A stretch of 49,414 nt of DNA from Sorangium cellulosum. GTDB lineage: Bacteria > Myxococcota_A > Polyangia > Polyangiales > Polyangiaceae. The translations under genes and the position numbers were made by a program. A model generated the notes under the pieces. The model made no database searches and was not told the DNA's origin. It worked only from the letters and a program-made list of their open reading frames with translations. Numbering within the stretch: position 1 is the stretch's first letter; each line of letters begins with the position of its first letter. This document shows, one piece after another, positions 32,589 to 41,327 of the stretch. Location: NCBI GenBank assembly GCA_020720045.1, contig DYPH01000031.1, positions 1 through 49,414 of the forward strand, in the 5' to 3' direction.

Positions 32589-32927
32589 CTACTTGCAGGC
32601 AGGAACGGCCGGCTCGCAGGTGTTTTTGCAGCGGAGCCCGGTCGCACAGCTGTTGAAGGAGCAGGCCTCGCCGTTCTTGCCCCGGGCGACGCAGACGCGA
32701 TTCGTGCATACTCCAGCGCCGCCGTCGCACACGTCACCGGAGCTGCAGGCCTCACCGAGCGCCTTGTTGGTGAGTTCTTTGCACTTCCCTTCGTCGCACG
32801 CGAGCGTCGGGAGGCATTCTACCCGGCCGCACGCCTCGCCGAGCTTCGCGTAGGCGATGCACACGTTGGCTCCGCTGCGGTCGCAATAGGCGCCGACCTC
32901 GCAGGCGGCGGCGCGGGTACCTTCGCA
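32589..32927 (-). pseudogene. remnant of a Cys-repeat lipoprotein gene, N-terminus missing
   Basis: An open frame of 113 codons rich in Cys-repeat motifs (C-x5-C units such as CLPTLACDEGKC and CDGGAGVC). It resembles the C-terminal half of the Cys-repeat lipoprotein at 28.4 kb. In-frame TAG at 32928-32930 lies before any Met/Val/Leu start at the proper place; the only start codon is a GTG at 32864, deep inside the repeats. There is no signal peptide. The upstream part has probably been deleted and replaced by the neighbouring lipoprotein gene. Confidence 0.65.
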
Positions 32928-32933
32928 CTACCG

Positions 32934-33512
32934 ATGAAACAACTGTTCTTTCCGCTATTTGCCGTCATCACACTTGCCGCCTGCGGTGCGACGAAGCCGC
33001 CCGCGAGCGTCGCCAGCGGCACCGATCCCTGCGCCACGTCGGCCCTCGAACCCGATTTTCGCGTGCTGAGCCCGTGGGGCGGTGCGGGGCTGGTCGATGG
33101 AAAGGTCCCGCCGGGGAACTATGTCGTCGCCGCGACCCGCATTCCCTTGCAGGAATCCGCCGCTGCCGAGCAGCGCTTTCGTGAGGAAATGCTCGGGATT
33201 ATGCCGATGCTCGATCGCGCGCCCGGGCTCGTCGCCTACCAGACCGGCGCCTCCGATCGGTGCCGGGTCGCGCGGACCATCAGCGTCTGGCGTGACGACG
33301 AGAGCCGCCGGGCTTTCGTCGGTGCGGGGGCCCACGGGGAGGCGGTCATCCACCGCGACGCCGTCTCCCGAGGCGGCGAGACGAGCGTGCACTGGACGGA
33401 GGAGGGCGTCGCCAACATCACGTGGGAGAACGCCGCCGCCCACCTCCTTGCCACGGCTAATTCCGAGGGCGGGGGAGGAGCGCTTCAATCGCACGACAGG
33501 AACGCGAACTGA
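32934..33512 (+). CDS. lipoprotein with ABM-like fold
   Basis: 192 residues from the ATG at 32934; the open frame is longer upstream but that part overlaps the Cys-repeat remnant. Signal peptide with lipobox LAAC (cysteine at about 17). The mature part resembles the antibiotic-biosynthesis-monooxygenase-type dimeric alpha-beta barrel: AATRIPLQ, LDRAPGLVAYQTG, ARTISVWRDDESRRAFVG, GEAVIH. Members of this fold degrade heme or oxidise polyketides, but a lipid-anchored version has no obvious function. The 3' end overlaps the convergent next gene by 56 bases. Confidence 0.65.
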   Translation: MKQLFFPLFAVITLAACGATKPPASVASGTDPCATSALEPDFRVLSPWGGAGLVDGKVPPGNYVVAATRIPLQESAAAEQRFREEMLGIMPMLDRAPGLVAYQTGASDRCRVARTISVWRDDESRRAFVGAGAHGEAVIHRDAVSRGGETSVHWTEEGVANITWENAAAHLLATANSEGGGGALQSHDRNAN

Positions 33513-34095
33513 GGTCTCCGGTCCAGGCATTCTTTCGCGCATTGTCGCTCGCAAATCGCGTAATCTTATCGACCTGGACCGAAGTCGTCTCCCCATTTTC
33601 TGCCGACCACGGAGTCGCACACACCGCCTTCCCCTGCGCGAAGAGGACGATTCGGCCCGCCGCCTTCCCGCCACCGCTCGCACCGGGATCTCGATGCGAT
33701 TCTGTAGTAACTACGGCAAACTTTGTTGAAGAAAGAACCTTCTTTGCATTGGAAACGCGGGCAGACTCGTCATTGAAAGGGTTCATCGCTTCCGTGACCT
33801 CACGCGAGGAGAGGAACGTCGTGCATACGGGAGCAATCTCCCTCCGATTCGTTGCGAGGTAGGCATCGCTGGCGGAAGCGAGACGGAGCACTTGAATGTC
33901 CGTCAAGATGGTCGGTTTGCCGTCTACAAACGCGGTTACTGGGCAGGCCGGGAGGTCGTTTTGGTCGATGGCGTTGCTCACCGGTGCCATCGCCGCGGCG
34001 AGCTTCCCCTGCGCGGTACTCCAGGAATTGTCGCGGCAACCGGCCATGAGTGGGAGGGACGCAACGGCGACGAAGGCGACGAGGGCAGCGCGCAT
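33457..34095 (-). CDS. lipoprotein of unknown function
   Basis: 212 residues. Lipoprotein signal with lipobox MAGC (cysteine at about 20). The mature region has one Cys pair candidate (LPACPVTAF and PVCTTF) and a helix followed by a Gly/Ala-rich linker (GASGGGKAAG). No family recognised. It is divergent from the phosphodiesterase gene, with a perfect palindrome between them that may control both. Confidence 0.65.
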   Translation of the reverse strand: MRAALVAFVAVASLPLMAGCRDNSWSTAQGKLAAAMAPVSNAIDQNDLPACPVTAFVDGKPTILTDIQVLRLASASDAYLATNRREIAPVCTTFLSSREVTEAMNPFNDESARVSNAKKVLSSTKFAVVTTESHRDPGASGGGKAAGRIVLFAQGKAVCATPWSAENGETTSVQVDKITRFASDNARKNAWTGDLSSRSCRAIEALLPRPRN

Positions 34096-34176
34096 CGCTC
34101 AGCGATACCCGAGCGAGGCTCCACGCACCTCCGCCATTTGGCGGAGGATCACTCACGTAGCAGCGGGTGGGGCATA

Positions 34177-34199
34177 TGTGCATGCACTATGCATGCACA
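34177..34199. promoter_or_regulatory. perfect 10+3+10 palindrome between divergent genes
   Basis: TGTGCATGCA and TGCATGCACA flank CTA. The gap between the lipoprotein (starts 34095, minus) and phosphodiesterase (starts 34253, plus) genes contains no other coding sequence. This is the size and symmetry of an operator for a dimeric regulator. Confidence 0.65.
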
Positions 34200-34252
34200 A
34201 CGACCTCTTTGACGCTAGTCGTCGTCGGCGAAGGCCCCGTAAGCTAGCGCCC

Positions 34253-35632
34253 ATGAAGCGACTCGCTGCCGCCATTGTATTTCTCGGGCTCGGCTGCGAC
34301 ACGCCGGTTCGCGTCCCCCCGCCGGACCCTGCGAAAGTACCGCGTATTTTTCCTTCGCACCGGGAACCGACCGGCCCGATCAAACAGGTGATCGTCGTCT
34401 CCATCGATGGCCTCCTCCCGGAAGCCTATGTGCATCCAGACGCCCACGGCCTCAAGGTACCGACGCTTCGAAAGCTCGTCGCCGAGGGGGCCGCGGCGCT
34501 CGGTGGCGTGGAGCCGGTCTTCCCGACGGTCACCTATCCGGCCCACACGAGCATGGTGACCGGCGTCGCCCCCGGGAAGCACGGGATCGTCGGAAATCGC
34601 ACGTTTGACCCGCTCCATGAGGACCAGGACGGTTGGCGCTGGTACGCGGAAGACGTCGGCCGCGACCCGATCTGGCGGCTCGTCGAGCGGGAGGGGTTCA
34701 CCGCAGCGACGGTGTGGTGGCCGGTCACGACGGGGGCGGCGGTCACGTGGCGAGTCCCCGAGTATTGGCGGGCCCGCGACGACAACGACCGGAAGCTCCT
34801 GCGTGCCCTCTCGACGCCAGGACTCCTCGAAGAAGTCGCTGCAAAACACACCGATTTTTGGCCCCGCTTCGCGCCGCCCGCCGTCCGCGACGATGCCTTG
34901 ACCGACGTCGCCCTTCATATCTACGAGACCGGCAAACCTACGCTTTTGTTGCTTCATTTGGTGGAGGTCGATGGCGAACAGCACAGCCACGGCCTCTGGA
35001 GCGAAGGGGCGCGTGCCGCCATGGAGAGCGACGACGCCCAGGTCGGGCGCCTCGTCGCCGCCGCCTCGCCCGACACGCGGATCCTGGTCGTTTCCGATCA
35101 CGGCTTCCTCGACGCGCCCAAAATGGTCCACCCGTGCGTGCCGCTCCACGAGGCCGGGATCCGGACCGCCGGCCCCGATTGGCAGGCGTCGCTGCTGAAC
35201 AATTCCGGGCAGGTCTACATCTACCTCAAAGACCCCAAAGATGCACCGCTTCGGGCACGGGTACTCAGTGCCCTCTCCGCGAAATCCAAAGATCCTTCCA
35301 ACGGCATTTCTCGCGCCTACTCTGAGGAAGAGATCGTCGCTATCGGCGGGGATCCGAAGGCGACCTTCGCCCTTGAAGCGGCCCCCGGCTTCCAGTTTGG
35401 GTCGGCCTGCGAAGGGGCATATATCGCCGAAAAACCGACATATGTGGGGACCCATGGCTACGACCCGCGCCGACCGGAGCTGCGCGCCTCGATGCTGATG
35501 TATGGCGCGAATACGCCGAAAGGAATCCTCGAACAGCCGCGTTTGATCGATGTCGGGCCGACCGTTGCCAGCTGGCTCGGCATTCCGATGCCCAACGTCG
35601 ACGGCGTCCCGCTCAGGGTGTCCCCCCGCTGA
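34253..35632 (+). CDS. type I phosphodiesterase/nucleotide pyrophosphatase family lipoprotein
   Basis: 459 residues. Short lipoprotein signal (MKRLAAAIVFLGLGC). The catalytic domain is of the alkaline phosphatase superfamily: VVSIDGLLPE (metal Asp), FPTVTYPAHTSMVTG with the nucleophilic Thr, KHGIVGN, LVEVDGEQHSHG (metal Asp and His), VVSDHGF (Asp-His), and a late GTHGYDP His. Such enzymes hydrolyse phosphodiester or pyrophosphate bonds of nucleotides, or phosphonates, at the cell surface. TAAGCT at 34240-34245 ends 7 bases before the ATG, and an operator-like palindrome lies 54 bases upstream. Confidence 0.92.
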   Translation: MKRLAAAIVFLGLGCDTPVRVPPPDPAKVPRIFPSHREPTGPIKQVIVVSIDGLLPEAYVHPDAHGLKVPTLRKLVAEGAAALGGVEPVFPTVTYPAHTSMVTGVAPGKHGIVGNRTFDPLHEDQDGWRWYAEDVGRDPIWRLVEREGFTAATVWWPVTTGAAVTWRVPEYWRARDDNDRKLLRALSTPGLLEEVAAKHTDFWPRFAPPAVRDDALTDVALHIYETGKPTLLLLHLVEVDGEQHSHGLWSEGARAAMESDDAQVGRLVAAASPDTRILVVSDHGFLDAPKMVHPCVPLHEAGIRTAGPDWQASLLNNSGQVYIYLKDPKDAPLRARVLSALSAKSKDPSNGISRAYSEEEIVAIGGDPKATFALEAAPGFQFGSACEGAYIAEKPTYVGTHGYDPRRPELRASMLMYGANTPKGILEQPRLIDVGPTVASWLGIPMPNVDGVPLRVSPR

Positions 35633-35633
35633 G

Positions 35634-36725
35634 CTATTCGGACCGGCGTCGTTCGAGTTTGTACTGTTTGATCTTTCGGTAGACCGTCGATCGCCCGACG
35701 CCCAGCTCACGAACGACCCGCGCGATGTCGCCGTTGCAACGATGAAGCGCCTGTTGGAGCGCCTGGCGTTCGAGGTCGGCGAGGCGGGCAGGGCGTTGGC
35801 TCCCTCCGGTCCGCTCGCGAGGCTCGGGTGGAGGGCTCATGCTCTCGGGGCGGGCGCTTGCCCGTACGATCCTTGGAGGCAAAATGCTTGGTATTTTAGG
35901 GTGTTCCGAGAGGCGACTCGGGCGGAAGCTCGTCGCGATGACCGGCGGCGGTAGCGAACGGACGAGGTAGGCCGGCAGGTGGGGGCCGGCAACCTCCACG
36001 CCCCCCATGCTCCCGGCGATCAGCGCCGCCCGCCGCAGCACATTCTGGAGCTCCCGGATGTTTCCCGGCCACGGATGGCGCTCCAAAATGGCCAACGCAC
36101 TCGGTGCAAGCTGCATGGAACTCGGCAAAAAGTGGTGCGCGAGGAGGGCGATATCCCCAGTGCGAACGCGGAGCGGCGGGACGTCGACCTCGTAGACGGC
36201 GAGCCGGAAGAAGAGGTCTTCACGGAAACGCCCCTCGCGAACGGCGGCGCGCAGGTTTCGGTGGGTCGCGGCGACGACGCGGAACGCCGACGGGCGCTCG
36301 GCGCCACCACCGACGCGCCGAAAGCGATGCTCCTGGAGCACGCGAAGGATCTTTGCCTGCGCGCTCAGGGGAAGTTCCCCAATTTCATCGAGAAAGAGCG
36401 TCCCACCGTCGGCTTCTTCAATGCGTCCGAGGCGCCTTTCTGTCGCGCCGGTGAAGGCGCCACGCTCCACGCCAAACAGCTCCGCTTGCAGCAACGGCTC
36501 CGGGATGGCGGCGCAATTTACGGGGACGAACGGCGTCGCCCCAGCCGCAAGGGCCGACGCACCACCGATCGCACGCGCGACCGCCTCCTTCCCGGTCCCT
36601 GTCTCGCCGACGACGAGGACCGGCACGTCGCTCCCGCGGAGCAGCCGCACCTCGTCGACGAGCGCACGTAGCGCCGGTGACTCCCCGACAAACATACTTT
36701 CCCAGCTCTCCCGGCCGCTGCTCAT
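35634..36725 (-). CDS. sigma-54-dependent activator without a sensory domain
   Basis: 363 residues. The AAA+ domain starts within the first 10-20 residues: Walker A GETGTGKE, the sigma-54-contacting GAFTGA loop, Walker B GGTLFLDEIGELP, sensor/arginine region VVAATHRNLR and HPWPGNIRELQNV. A Pro/Ser/Arg-rich linker (~270-315) leads to a Fis-type helix-turn-helix at the C-terminus (GDIARVVRELGVGRSTVYRKI). Unlike NtrC-type activators there is no receiver, GAF or PAS domain, so activity must be controlled by expression or by another protein, as in PspF. It is divergent from the large surface protein, a plausible target, though I see no clear -24/-12 promoter there. Confidence 0.9.
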   Translation of the reverse strand: MSSGRESWESMFVGESPALRALVDEVRLLRGSDVPVLVVGETGTGKEAVARAIGGASALAAGATPFVPVNCAAIPEPLLQAELFGVERGAFTGATERRLGRIEEADGGTLFLDEIGELPLSAQAKILRVLQEHRFRRVGGGAERPSAFRVVAATHRNLRAAVREGRFREDLFFRLAVYEVDVPPLRVRTGDIALLAHHFLPSSMQLAPSALAILERHPWPGNIRELQNVLRRAALIAGSMGGVEVAGPHLPAYLVRSLPPPVIATSFRPSRLSEHPKIPSILPPRIVRASARPESMSPPPEPRERTGGSQRPARLADLERQALQQALHRCNGDIARVVRELGVGRSTVYRKIKQYKLERRRSE

Positions 36726-36895
36726 CCCCGGTCACCCCCGCCGAAGGTCTTACGTCAAGCTCGGGGGGGCGGTCCGTCCCTAAGGGGGAAACGCAGGATT
36801 CCCTATTTTGAATTGGGGCATCGGGAGTCTCAATCCGAGACGTGCAGCTTCTGGAACATTCGAAAAGAACAGCGAAATTTTGGAGCGTCGGCGCG

Positions 36896-36924
36896 CGTCT
36901 CGTTGGATCGCTCGTTGCGAGACG
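36896..36924. promoter_or_regulatory. inverted repeat upstream of the surface protein gene
   Basis: CGTCTCG and CGAGACG are perfect 7-bp arms separated by 15 bases, ending 7 bases before the start. A second GTCTC-aatcc-GAGAC repeat lies at 36827-36841. Both could be regulator-binding sites or RNA hairpins; no T-run follows. Confidence 0.35.
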
Positions 36925-36931
36925 ACGGCCC

Positions 36932-37966
36932 ATGAACCACCGCCAAACCCGAAACGCTCTTCGAGCTCGCCTCGCGGTCCCACTCCTTTCGCTTCTTGCC
37001 GTCGCTGCAGGGGCACCGACTCCCGCATTTGCTTCCGGGGACGCGGCAACGAAATTCAACGTCTTCGTTCCGGCCGATGCCATGTCTTCCCGGCGTTCCT
37101 ACCTCGTCGTGACCAACGTCTCCCCGGAGCCGGCCGTCGTCGATATTATCGATGATAACGCCGACGGAGATAGCGATGATTCGGTCCTCGGCGTGTCGCT
37201 CGCGACCGGCGAGAGCTACGTCGTTCGCGTCGCCGATGGGGCGGTGAACGACGACTACGGTGGCAAGAACGATGGAGATTATTTCAAAATTCGCGCGAAT
37301 CACCCGGTCATCGCCATGATGGGGAACGCCTCAAGCTGGGAGCACGACTGGGTGCCCAGCGAGGGGGGCGCCCGCGGAACGAGTTTCTTCACGTTCTCGT
37401 TGCCCACTTCGGGATCAAAGAGTGATCTTAACGTTTTTTCTTACGCAGACGGCACGAAGGTCTCTGTCTCGGATGTCTCGACGAACGTCGTGACGGCGAC
37501 CGCAAACATCGACGCCGCCGTCCCCCTGTTCACGACCACGCTCAACGCGGGCGAGGATCTCAACGTTCGAAAACATGGCCTCGGCATCGATGCCCTCACC
37601 GCCGGGCACACCTATTGGGTCCGTGCCGACAAGCCGGTCACCATGATCTCCGGCCACCTCAACTCGCTCTCGGGCGGAAACCAAGCGCGCGACGGCGGTG
37701 CCTTCGTCCCGAGCGCCAACGGGAGCACGAACGGCTCGCTCTTCTACCTCACGATTCCCCACGAAACCGGGATGCCGAGCGAAAAAGAATTGCGTGTCGT
37801 CTGCCCGACGGCCGGGTCGACGTTGCGCCTCTTTGGCGCAAACGAAGATTCCCCAGACTGGGGAGATATCTCGGTAAATCTCCTCGAGAATGCCGGTCAG
37901 TATCGAGAATGCCGGTCAGTATCTCGATTTCGTCGGCGCCACAAATCCCCTCTTTCAGAGCTATGA
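36932..37966 (+). CDS. surface protein, N-terminal part (split gene)
   Basis: 344 codons from the ATG at 36932. Signal peptide MNHRQTRNALRARLAVPLL...AFA. The mature region contains a domain that repeats strand-loop elements around FNVFVPADAMS, YLVVTNVSPEPAVVDI and FKIRANHPVIAMMGNASSWEHDW. The real frame is lost at the 19-bp tandem repeat 37885-37922: the last ~20 codons after LLENAGQY are out-of-frame and end at 37966. Removing one repeat copy joins it smoothly to the downstream frame (NLLENAGQYLDFVGATNPL). The intact protein would be about 1,300 residues. Divergent from the sigma-54 activator. Confidence 0.8.
   Translation: MNHRQTRNALRARLAVPLLSLLAVAAGAPTPAFASGDAATKFNVFVPADAMSSRRSYLVVTNVSPEPAVVDIIDDNADGDSDDSVLGVSLATGESYVVRVADGAVNDDYGGKNDGDYFKIRANHPVIAMMGNASSWEHDWVPSEGGARGTSFFTFSLPTSGSKSDLNVFSYADGTKVSVSDVSTNVVTATANIDAAVPLFTTTLNAGEDLNVRKHGLGIDALTAGHTYWVRADKPVTMISGHLNSLSGGNQARDGGAFVPSANGSTNGSLFYLTIPHETGMPSEKELRVVCPTAGSTLRLFGANEDSPDWGDISVNLLENAGQYRECRSVSRFRRRHKSPLSEL
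37885..37922. repeat. 19-bp tandem duplication that breaks the surface protein frame
   Basis: The unit CGAGAATGCCGGTCAGTAT occurs twice in a row and is not a multiple of three. Deleting one copy restores a single long reading frame. It may be a real insertion/deletion event, a phase-variable site, or an assembly error. Confidence 0.9.
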
Positions 37967-40844
37967 TCTCTACAAGCTCACCGTCTCCCCCGCCCAGCAA
38001 GGGTGTAGCCTCTATGAGGCGAACTGGATGGAGACAGGGAGCTACGGAACGAGCGACAGCGCGAGCGCGGTGTCGAGCGACGAGGGGACCGGCCTCGGGA
38101 CCGGCTTTTCCGTGTACCTCGGCCCGCCCGGACAGTCCTTCATGAATGAACCGGCGGGGGAAGCGAGAAATATCGGTTTTGGATCGGGGAGTTACGGCTC
38201 ACGCCTCTATGTGTACGGTACTCAAGAGGGGACGACGGTCACCGTCAAGGACCTCGATACCGACGGCGCAATCGTCAATAGTACCTTCACCGTCGGCCTC
38301 AACGGCTACTACCATTTCGTCGTCCCGACGACCGCCTACGATGCCCTCCGCACGGCCGGTCCCCGCCCCTATGTTCGCGTCACGGCGAGCGCGCCGGTTT
38401 CGATCGTATCGGGAAATTTCAACGACAACTGGCTCACCTATTTTCAATCGGTGGTACCCCCGGAGCCGAAGGCTTCTGTATCTACCGGTACAAATACGCT
38501 CTCCTGCGGGCAACAAACGACCGTCTCTGTCTCCTGCGACAACACAAACGGCTCTTCGCTGAGCGGTTTGACGGCAGCGCTCACCCTGCCCACCGGCGTC
38601 TCCCTCGTTGCTGGCACCGCCTCGGACGCCATCGGCAGCACCAACGGCGCAACGACCTACTGGTCCCTCGGTGGGCTCTCGGGCGGGTCGTCGCGCACGG
38701 TGACCGTCGACGTCACCCTCGACTGCAACAGCCTCGGCTGCGCCCCCGCCGACCTCGCCGCCATCCGTGCAGAATGCAACGGCACGAACAGCGGGGAGAC
38801 CTACGCACGCGTCGCCTCGTCGAACATCAGCCTCATCGACGACAGCAAAGCGACGGTGACCGGCCTCACCGCCGTCGACGACACGAGCAATCCTGACGCC
38901 CCCGTGATTCGTGCGAACTACACGCTTTCCGGCGGCAGTGGGGCGGCGACCGCGACGCTGACTCGCGCCATCGGCGACGCCTCCCCGAACGCGACACAGG
39001 TCTCCCTCGCGACCGAAGGTGCCGGGACGCATACCTTCGACGACGGGTACGCCCAGAGCTACCAACAGACCTATTTCTATCGCGTTTCTGTCACGGATGG
39101 TGCCTGCACGCGGACCTTCGGACCGCTCCCGGTGAAGACGAGCTCCGGGCAGAGCTCGGGCTTCGACGGCGGTCTTGAGTCGAACGGCCGCCTCTCCGGC
39201 GCTCTCGCGCGCCGTGCCCTCGCACGCACCACGAACGCCTCCTGGCTCCCGACGGCGGCCGCCGCTGCTGGGCGCTCGGTCCTCCCGACCCCGGTCGAGA
39301 CGCTCCCCTTTGGCCTTGGGGCGATGGCGACGCGGAGCTGGGACGGCACCCTGCGCGGCGCAATCCCGGCGGCGGGGCCCGGCGACAGCCATGCCGTCGA
39401 CGTCACCCCCGGCGATCTCCCGGCGCTCACCAATGCGGGCCAGGTCGCCTCCGCCGACTACCTCGATGCCGGCGGCCGTCGCCTCGGCACCGTCCTCGCC
39501 GTCGAGACGCTCGGGACGACCTACGAACACGGCAAGGCGATCTGCGATCGCGCCTCAGGGGCGACCCTCGATCGCGTCGACGCCACCGCCCTGGAGAGCG
39601 GCGCAACGCTCCTCCGCGCCGCCTACCGGGACGGCAAGAGCCGCACCGGCGACGTGGCTACCGAGTTTAAAATCTACGCAAATCCGGACGGTTCCCGCGA
39701 AGCGTACGCCTCGTGGCTCCGCGATGGCTATCCGGCACTGCGGGCCGACCAGCGCGTCCTCAATGTGCAGGCGTGGTCGGCCATCCCCGGCTACGAGCTC
39801 GCTCTTGCCGACGCCATCCTCGCCGGAACCGGCGCGACGCTCCATGAAGGGGCCGCCTCGCCGACCTCCTTCGTGACAAGCGCCCGCAGCCTTGGCGGCG
39901 CGATTTCGGCCACCGTCGGCGGCGCAGCGACCGGCCTTAACGTCCGCACCACACGCCTCCTCGAAGACGGAACGACGGCAACCGAGCTTGCGCCGCTGGC
40001 CGGCGGACGCTTTGCTGGCCGCTTCGCAAAGACGCTGGAGACGACCCTCGATCTCGTTGATTCTTCAGGAAAAACCGTCGATCGTGTCTGGCTCTCCGAT
40101 GGCGCCTGGGCGCTCCTTGACGACGCGGTCGTCGGTGGGGCTGCCGGTTCGGCGACCGTCGAAACGACCGGCTGCCGGCGAACGACCCCGACCGTCGACA
40201 GCGACCTCGCTCTCGCCGGTTGCGCCCACTTTTCCGGGCAGGTCCACGGCCTCGCTGGCGTCGCGCGCAACCTCGCCCGGGCGGTCGCCCCGCTCGATAT
40301 CCACGATTACGAAGGAATTTCCTTTACCTACGCGTCGAACCTGCCGGTGCGCGCCTGCCTCGAACAGGCGGGTCGTGCGGCGAGCGCCCAGCCCTGCGTG
40401 ACGCTCGCTCCGTCGGCGACGACGACCGTTACGCTCCCTCTCTCCGCCTTCGCCGCCCAGTCAGACGCGTCCGTCCGCGAAGCGGCAGACGGCGCGGGGG
40501 TTGATGGCAATGGGTGCGCAACGCCGCCGAAGGTGGGGCTCACCGCGGTGACCTTCGTTGCCGCGACCGGCACAGGTGCGACTTCGCTCGCGCTCGCCAT
40601 CGACGAGCTGACTTTCCACCGGGCCGCTCCGGCAGCGGCCTCTACGCTGGCGGCAAGTCCTTGCCTTTCCAACGCTTCTGATCCGCCGTCGACGCCGGGG
40701 ACCGTCCCCACAACCGCCGATTCCTTCGCCGCCGAGGCCTCCTGCGCGGTGACGCCGAACGGCGCGTCGGGAGGGCCGGGGATCTTCGGGGCGCTCGTCG
40801 CTGCGCTCGCCGCGCTCGTCGGCGGCCGCAAGCGCCGCGCATGA
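37890..40844 (+). CDS. surface protein, C-terminal part with MYXO-CTERM-like tail
   Basis: 984 codons of open frame, almost all of it the continuation of the preceding segment. It contains a Cys-pair domain with repeats near residues 200-330 (LSCGQQTTVSVSCDN and VDVTLDCNSLGC), further Ser/Thr-rich stretches and several Ala-rich beta-like regions. The very C-terminus, from about residue 950, reads Cys, Gly-rich linker, hydrophobic helix (IFGALVAALAALVGG) and RKRRA. That is the arrangement of MYXO-CTERM sorting tags, which anchor surface proteins in myxobacteria. The 37890 start is artificial because the gene is split; treat it as one protein with the previous entry. Confidence 0.8.
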   Translation: MPVSIENAGQYLDFVGATNPLFQSYDLYKLTVSPAQQGCSLYEANWMETGSYGTSDSASAVSSDEGTGLGTGFSVYLGPPGQSFMNEPAGEARNIGFGSGSYGSRLYVYGTQEGTTVTVKDLDTDGAIVNSTFTVGLNGYYHFVVPTTAYDALRTAGPRPYVRVTASAPVSIVSGNFNDNWLTYFQSVVPPEPKASVSTGTNTLSCGQQTTVSVSCDNTNGSSLSGLTAALTLPTGVSLVAGTASDAIGSTNGATTYWSLGGLSGGSSRTVTVDVTLDCNSLGCAPADLAAIRAECNGTNSGETYARVASSNISLIDDSKATVTGLTAVDDTSNPDAPVIRANYTLSGGSGAATATLTRAIGDASPNATQVSLATEGAGTHTFDDGYAQSYQQTYFYRVSVTDGACTRTFGPLPVKTSSGQSSGFDGGLESNGRLSGALARRALARTTNASWLPTAAAAAGRSVLPTPVETLPFGLGAMATRSWDGTLRGAIPAAGPGDSHAVDVTPGDLPALTNAGQVASADYLDAGGRRLGTVLAVETLGTTYEHGKAICDRASGATLDRVDATALESGATLLRAAYRDGKSRTGDVATEFKIYANPDGSREAYASWLRDGYPALRADQRVLNVQAWSAIPGYELALADAILAGTGATLHEGAASPTSFVTSARSLGGAISATVGGAATGLNVRTTRLLEDGTTATELAPLAGGRFAGRFAKTLETTLDLVDSSGKTVDRVWLSDGAWALLDDAVVGGAAGSATVETTGCRRTTPTVDSDLALAGCAHFSGQVHGLAGVARNLARAVAPLDIHDYEGISFTYASNLPVRACLEQAGRAASAQPCVTLAPSATTTVTLPLSAFAAQSDASVREAADGAGVDGNGCATPPKVGLTAVTFVAATGTGATSLALAIDELTFHRAAPAAASTLAASPCLSNASDPPSTPGTVPTTADSFAAEASCAVTPNGASGGPGIFGALVAALAALVGGRKRRA

Positions 40845-40847
40845 GCG

Positions 40848-41318
40848 CTACTTGGATGCCGTATGCACGTAATAGTGCGTCGTTCGGAGGCCGCCGTCGG
40901 GGCTGGGGAGACCCGGCGCGACGGCGGCCGTCTTTTCTTCGACGCGATCGACGGCGACGGTAAACGTCGCAGGCTTCGTTAACGTACCGATATTCGTGTG
41001 AAAATCCGTCGCTGCGAAATGGAATACCTCGTAGTGGGCTCGCTGAACGGCGCCGTCCGGGAGGACGATGACCTCCGTCGAACTCTCTTCGACTTCGTCG
41101 GGGCGGAGGGTGACGTCCTTCTTTGGGAGGTCGGCCTCGGCGGTTGCCTGCGTCGGCCGGCCGGCCTTCAACAGGGAAACTGGTGGCGACGCCGGCGCAT
41201 TCGCCGACGGGGTCGGGGCCGGTTGCGGTGAAGGGCCGGCGGTCACGGGCGGCGGCGCGGCGGGCGTGCAGGCGAGGAGGGCGGCGATGGGCAGGCCGGC
41301 CAGCAGGAAAGACTTCAT
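40848..41318 (-). CDS. small Pro-rich lipoprotein
   Basis: 156 residues. Lipobox LLAC (cysteine at about 17), then a Pro/Ala/Ser linker to residue ~50, then a beta-rich module (KKDVTLRPDEVEESSTEVIVLPDG, YEVFHFAATDFHTNIG). No family. It begins 9 bases after the LysR stop on the same strand, so the two may be one transcript. The stop is 3 bases from the surface protein stop. Confidence 0.65.
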   Translation of the reverse strand: MKSFLLAGLPIAALLACTPAAPPPVTAGPSPQPAPTPSANAPASPPVSLLKAGRPTQATAEADLPKKDVTLRPDEVEESSTEVIVLPDGAVQRAHYEVFHFAATDFHTNIGTLTKPATFTVAVDRVEEKTAAVAPGLPSPDGGLRTTHYYVHTASK

Positions 41319-41327
41319 TGCGGGAGA

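Noticed and set aside
38199-39530. 443-codon minus-strand frame over the surface protein
   Set aside because: Antisense shadow with no domain; the plus frame carries signal peptide and sorting tail.
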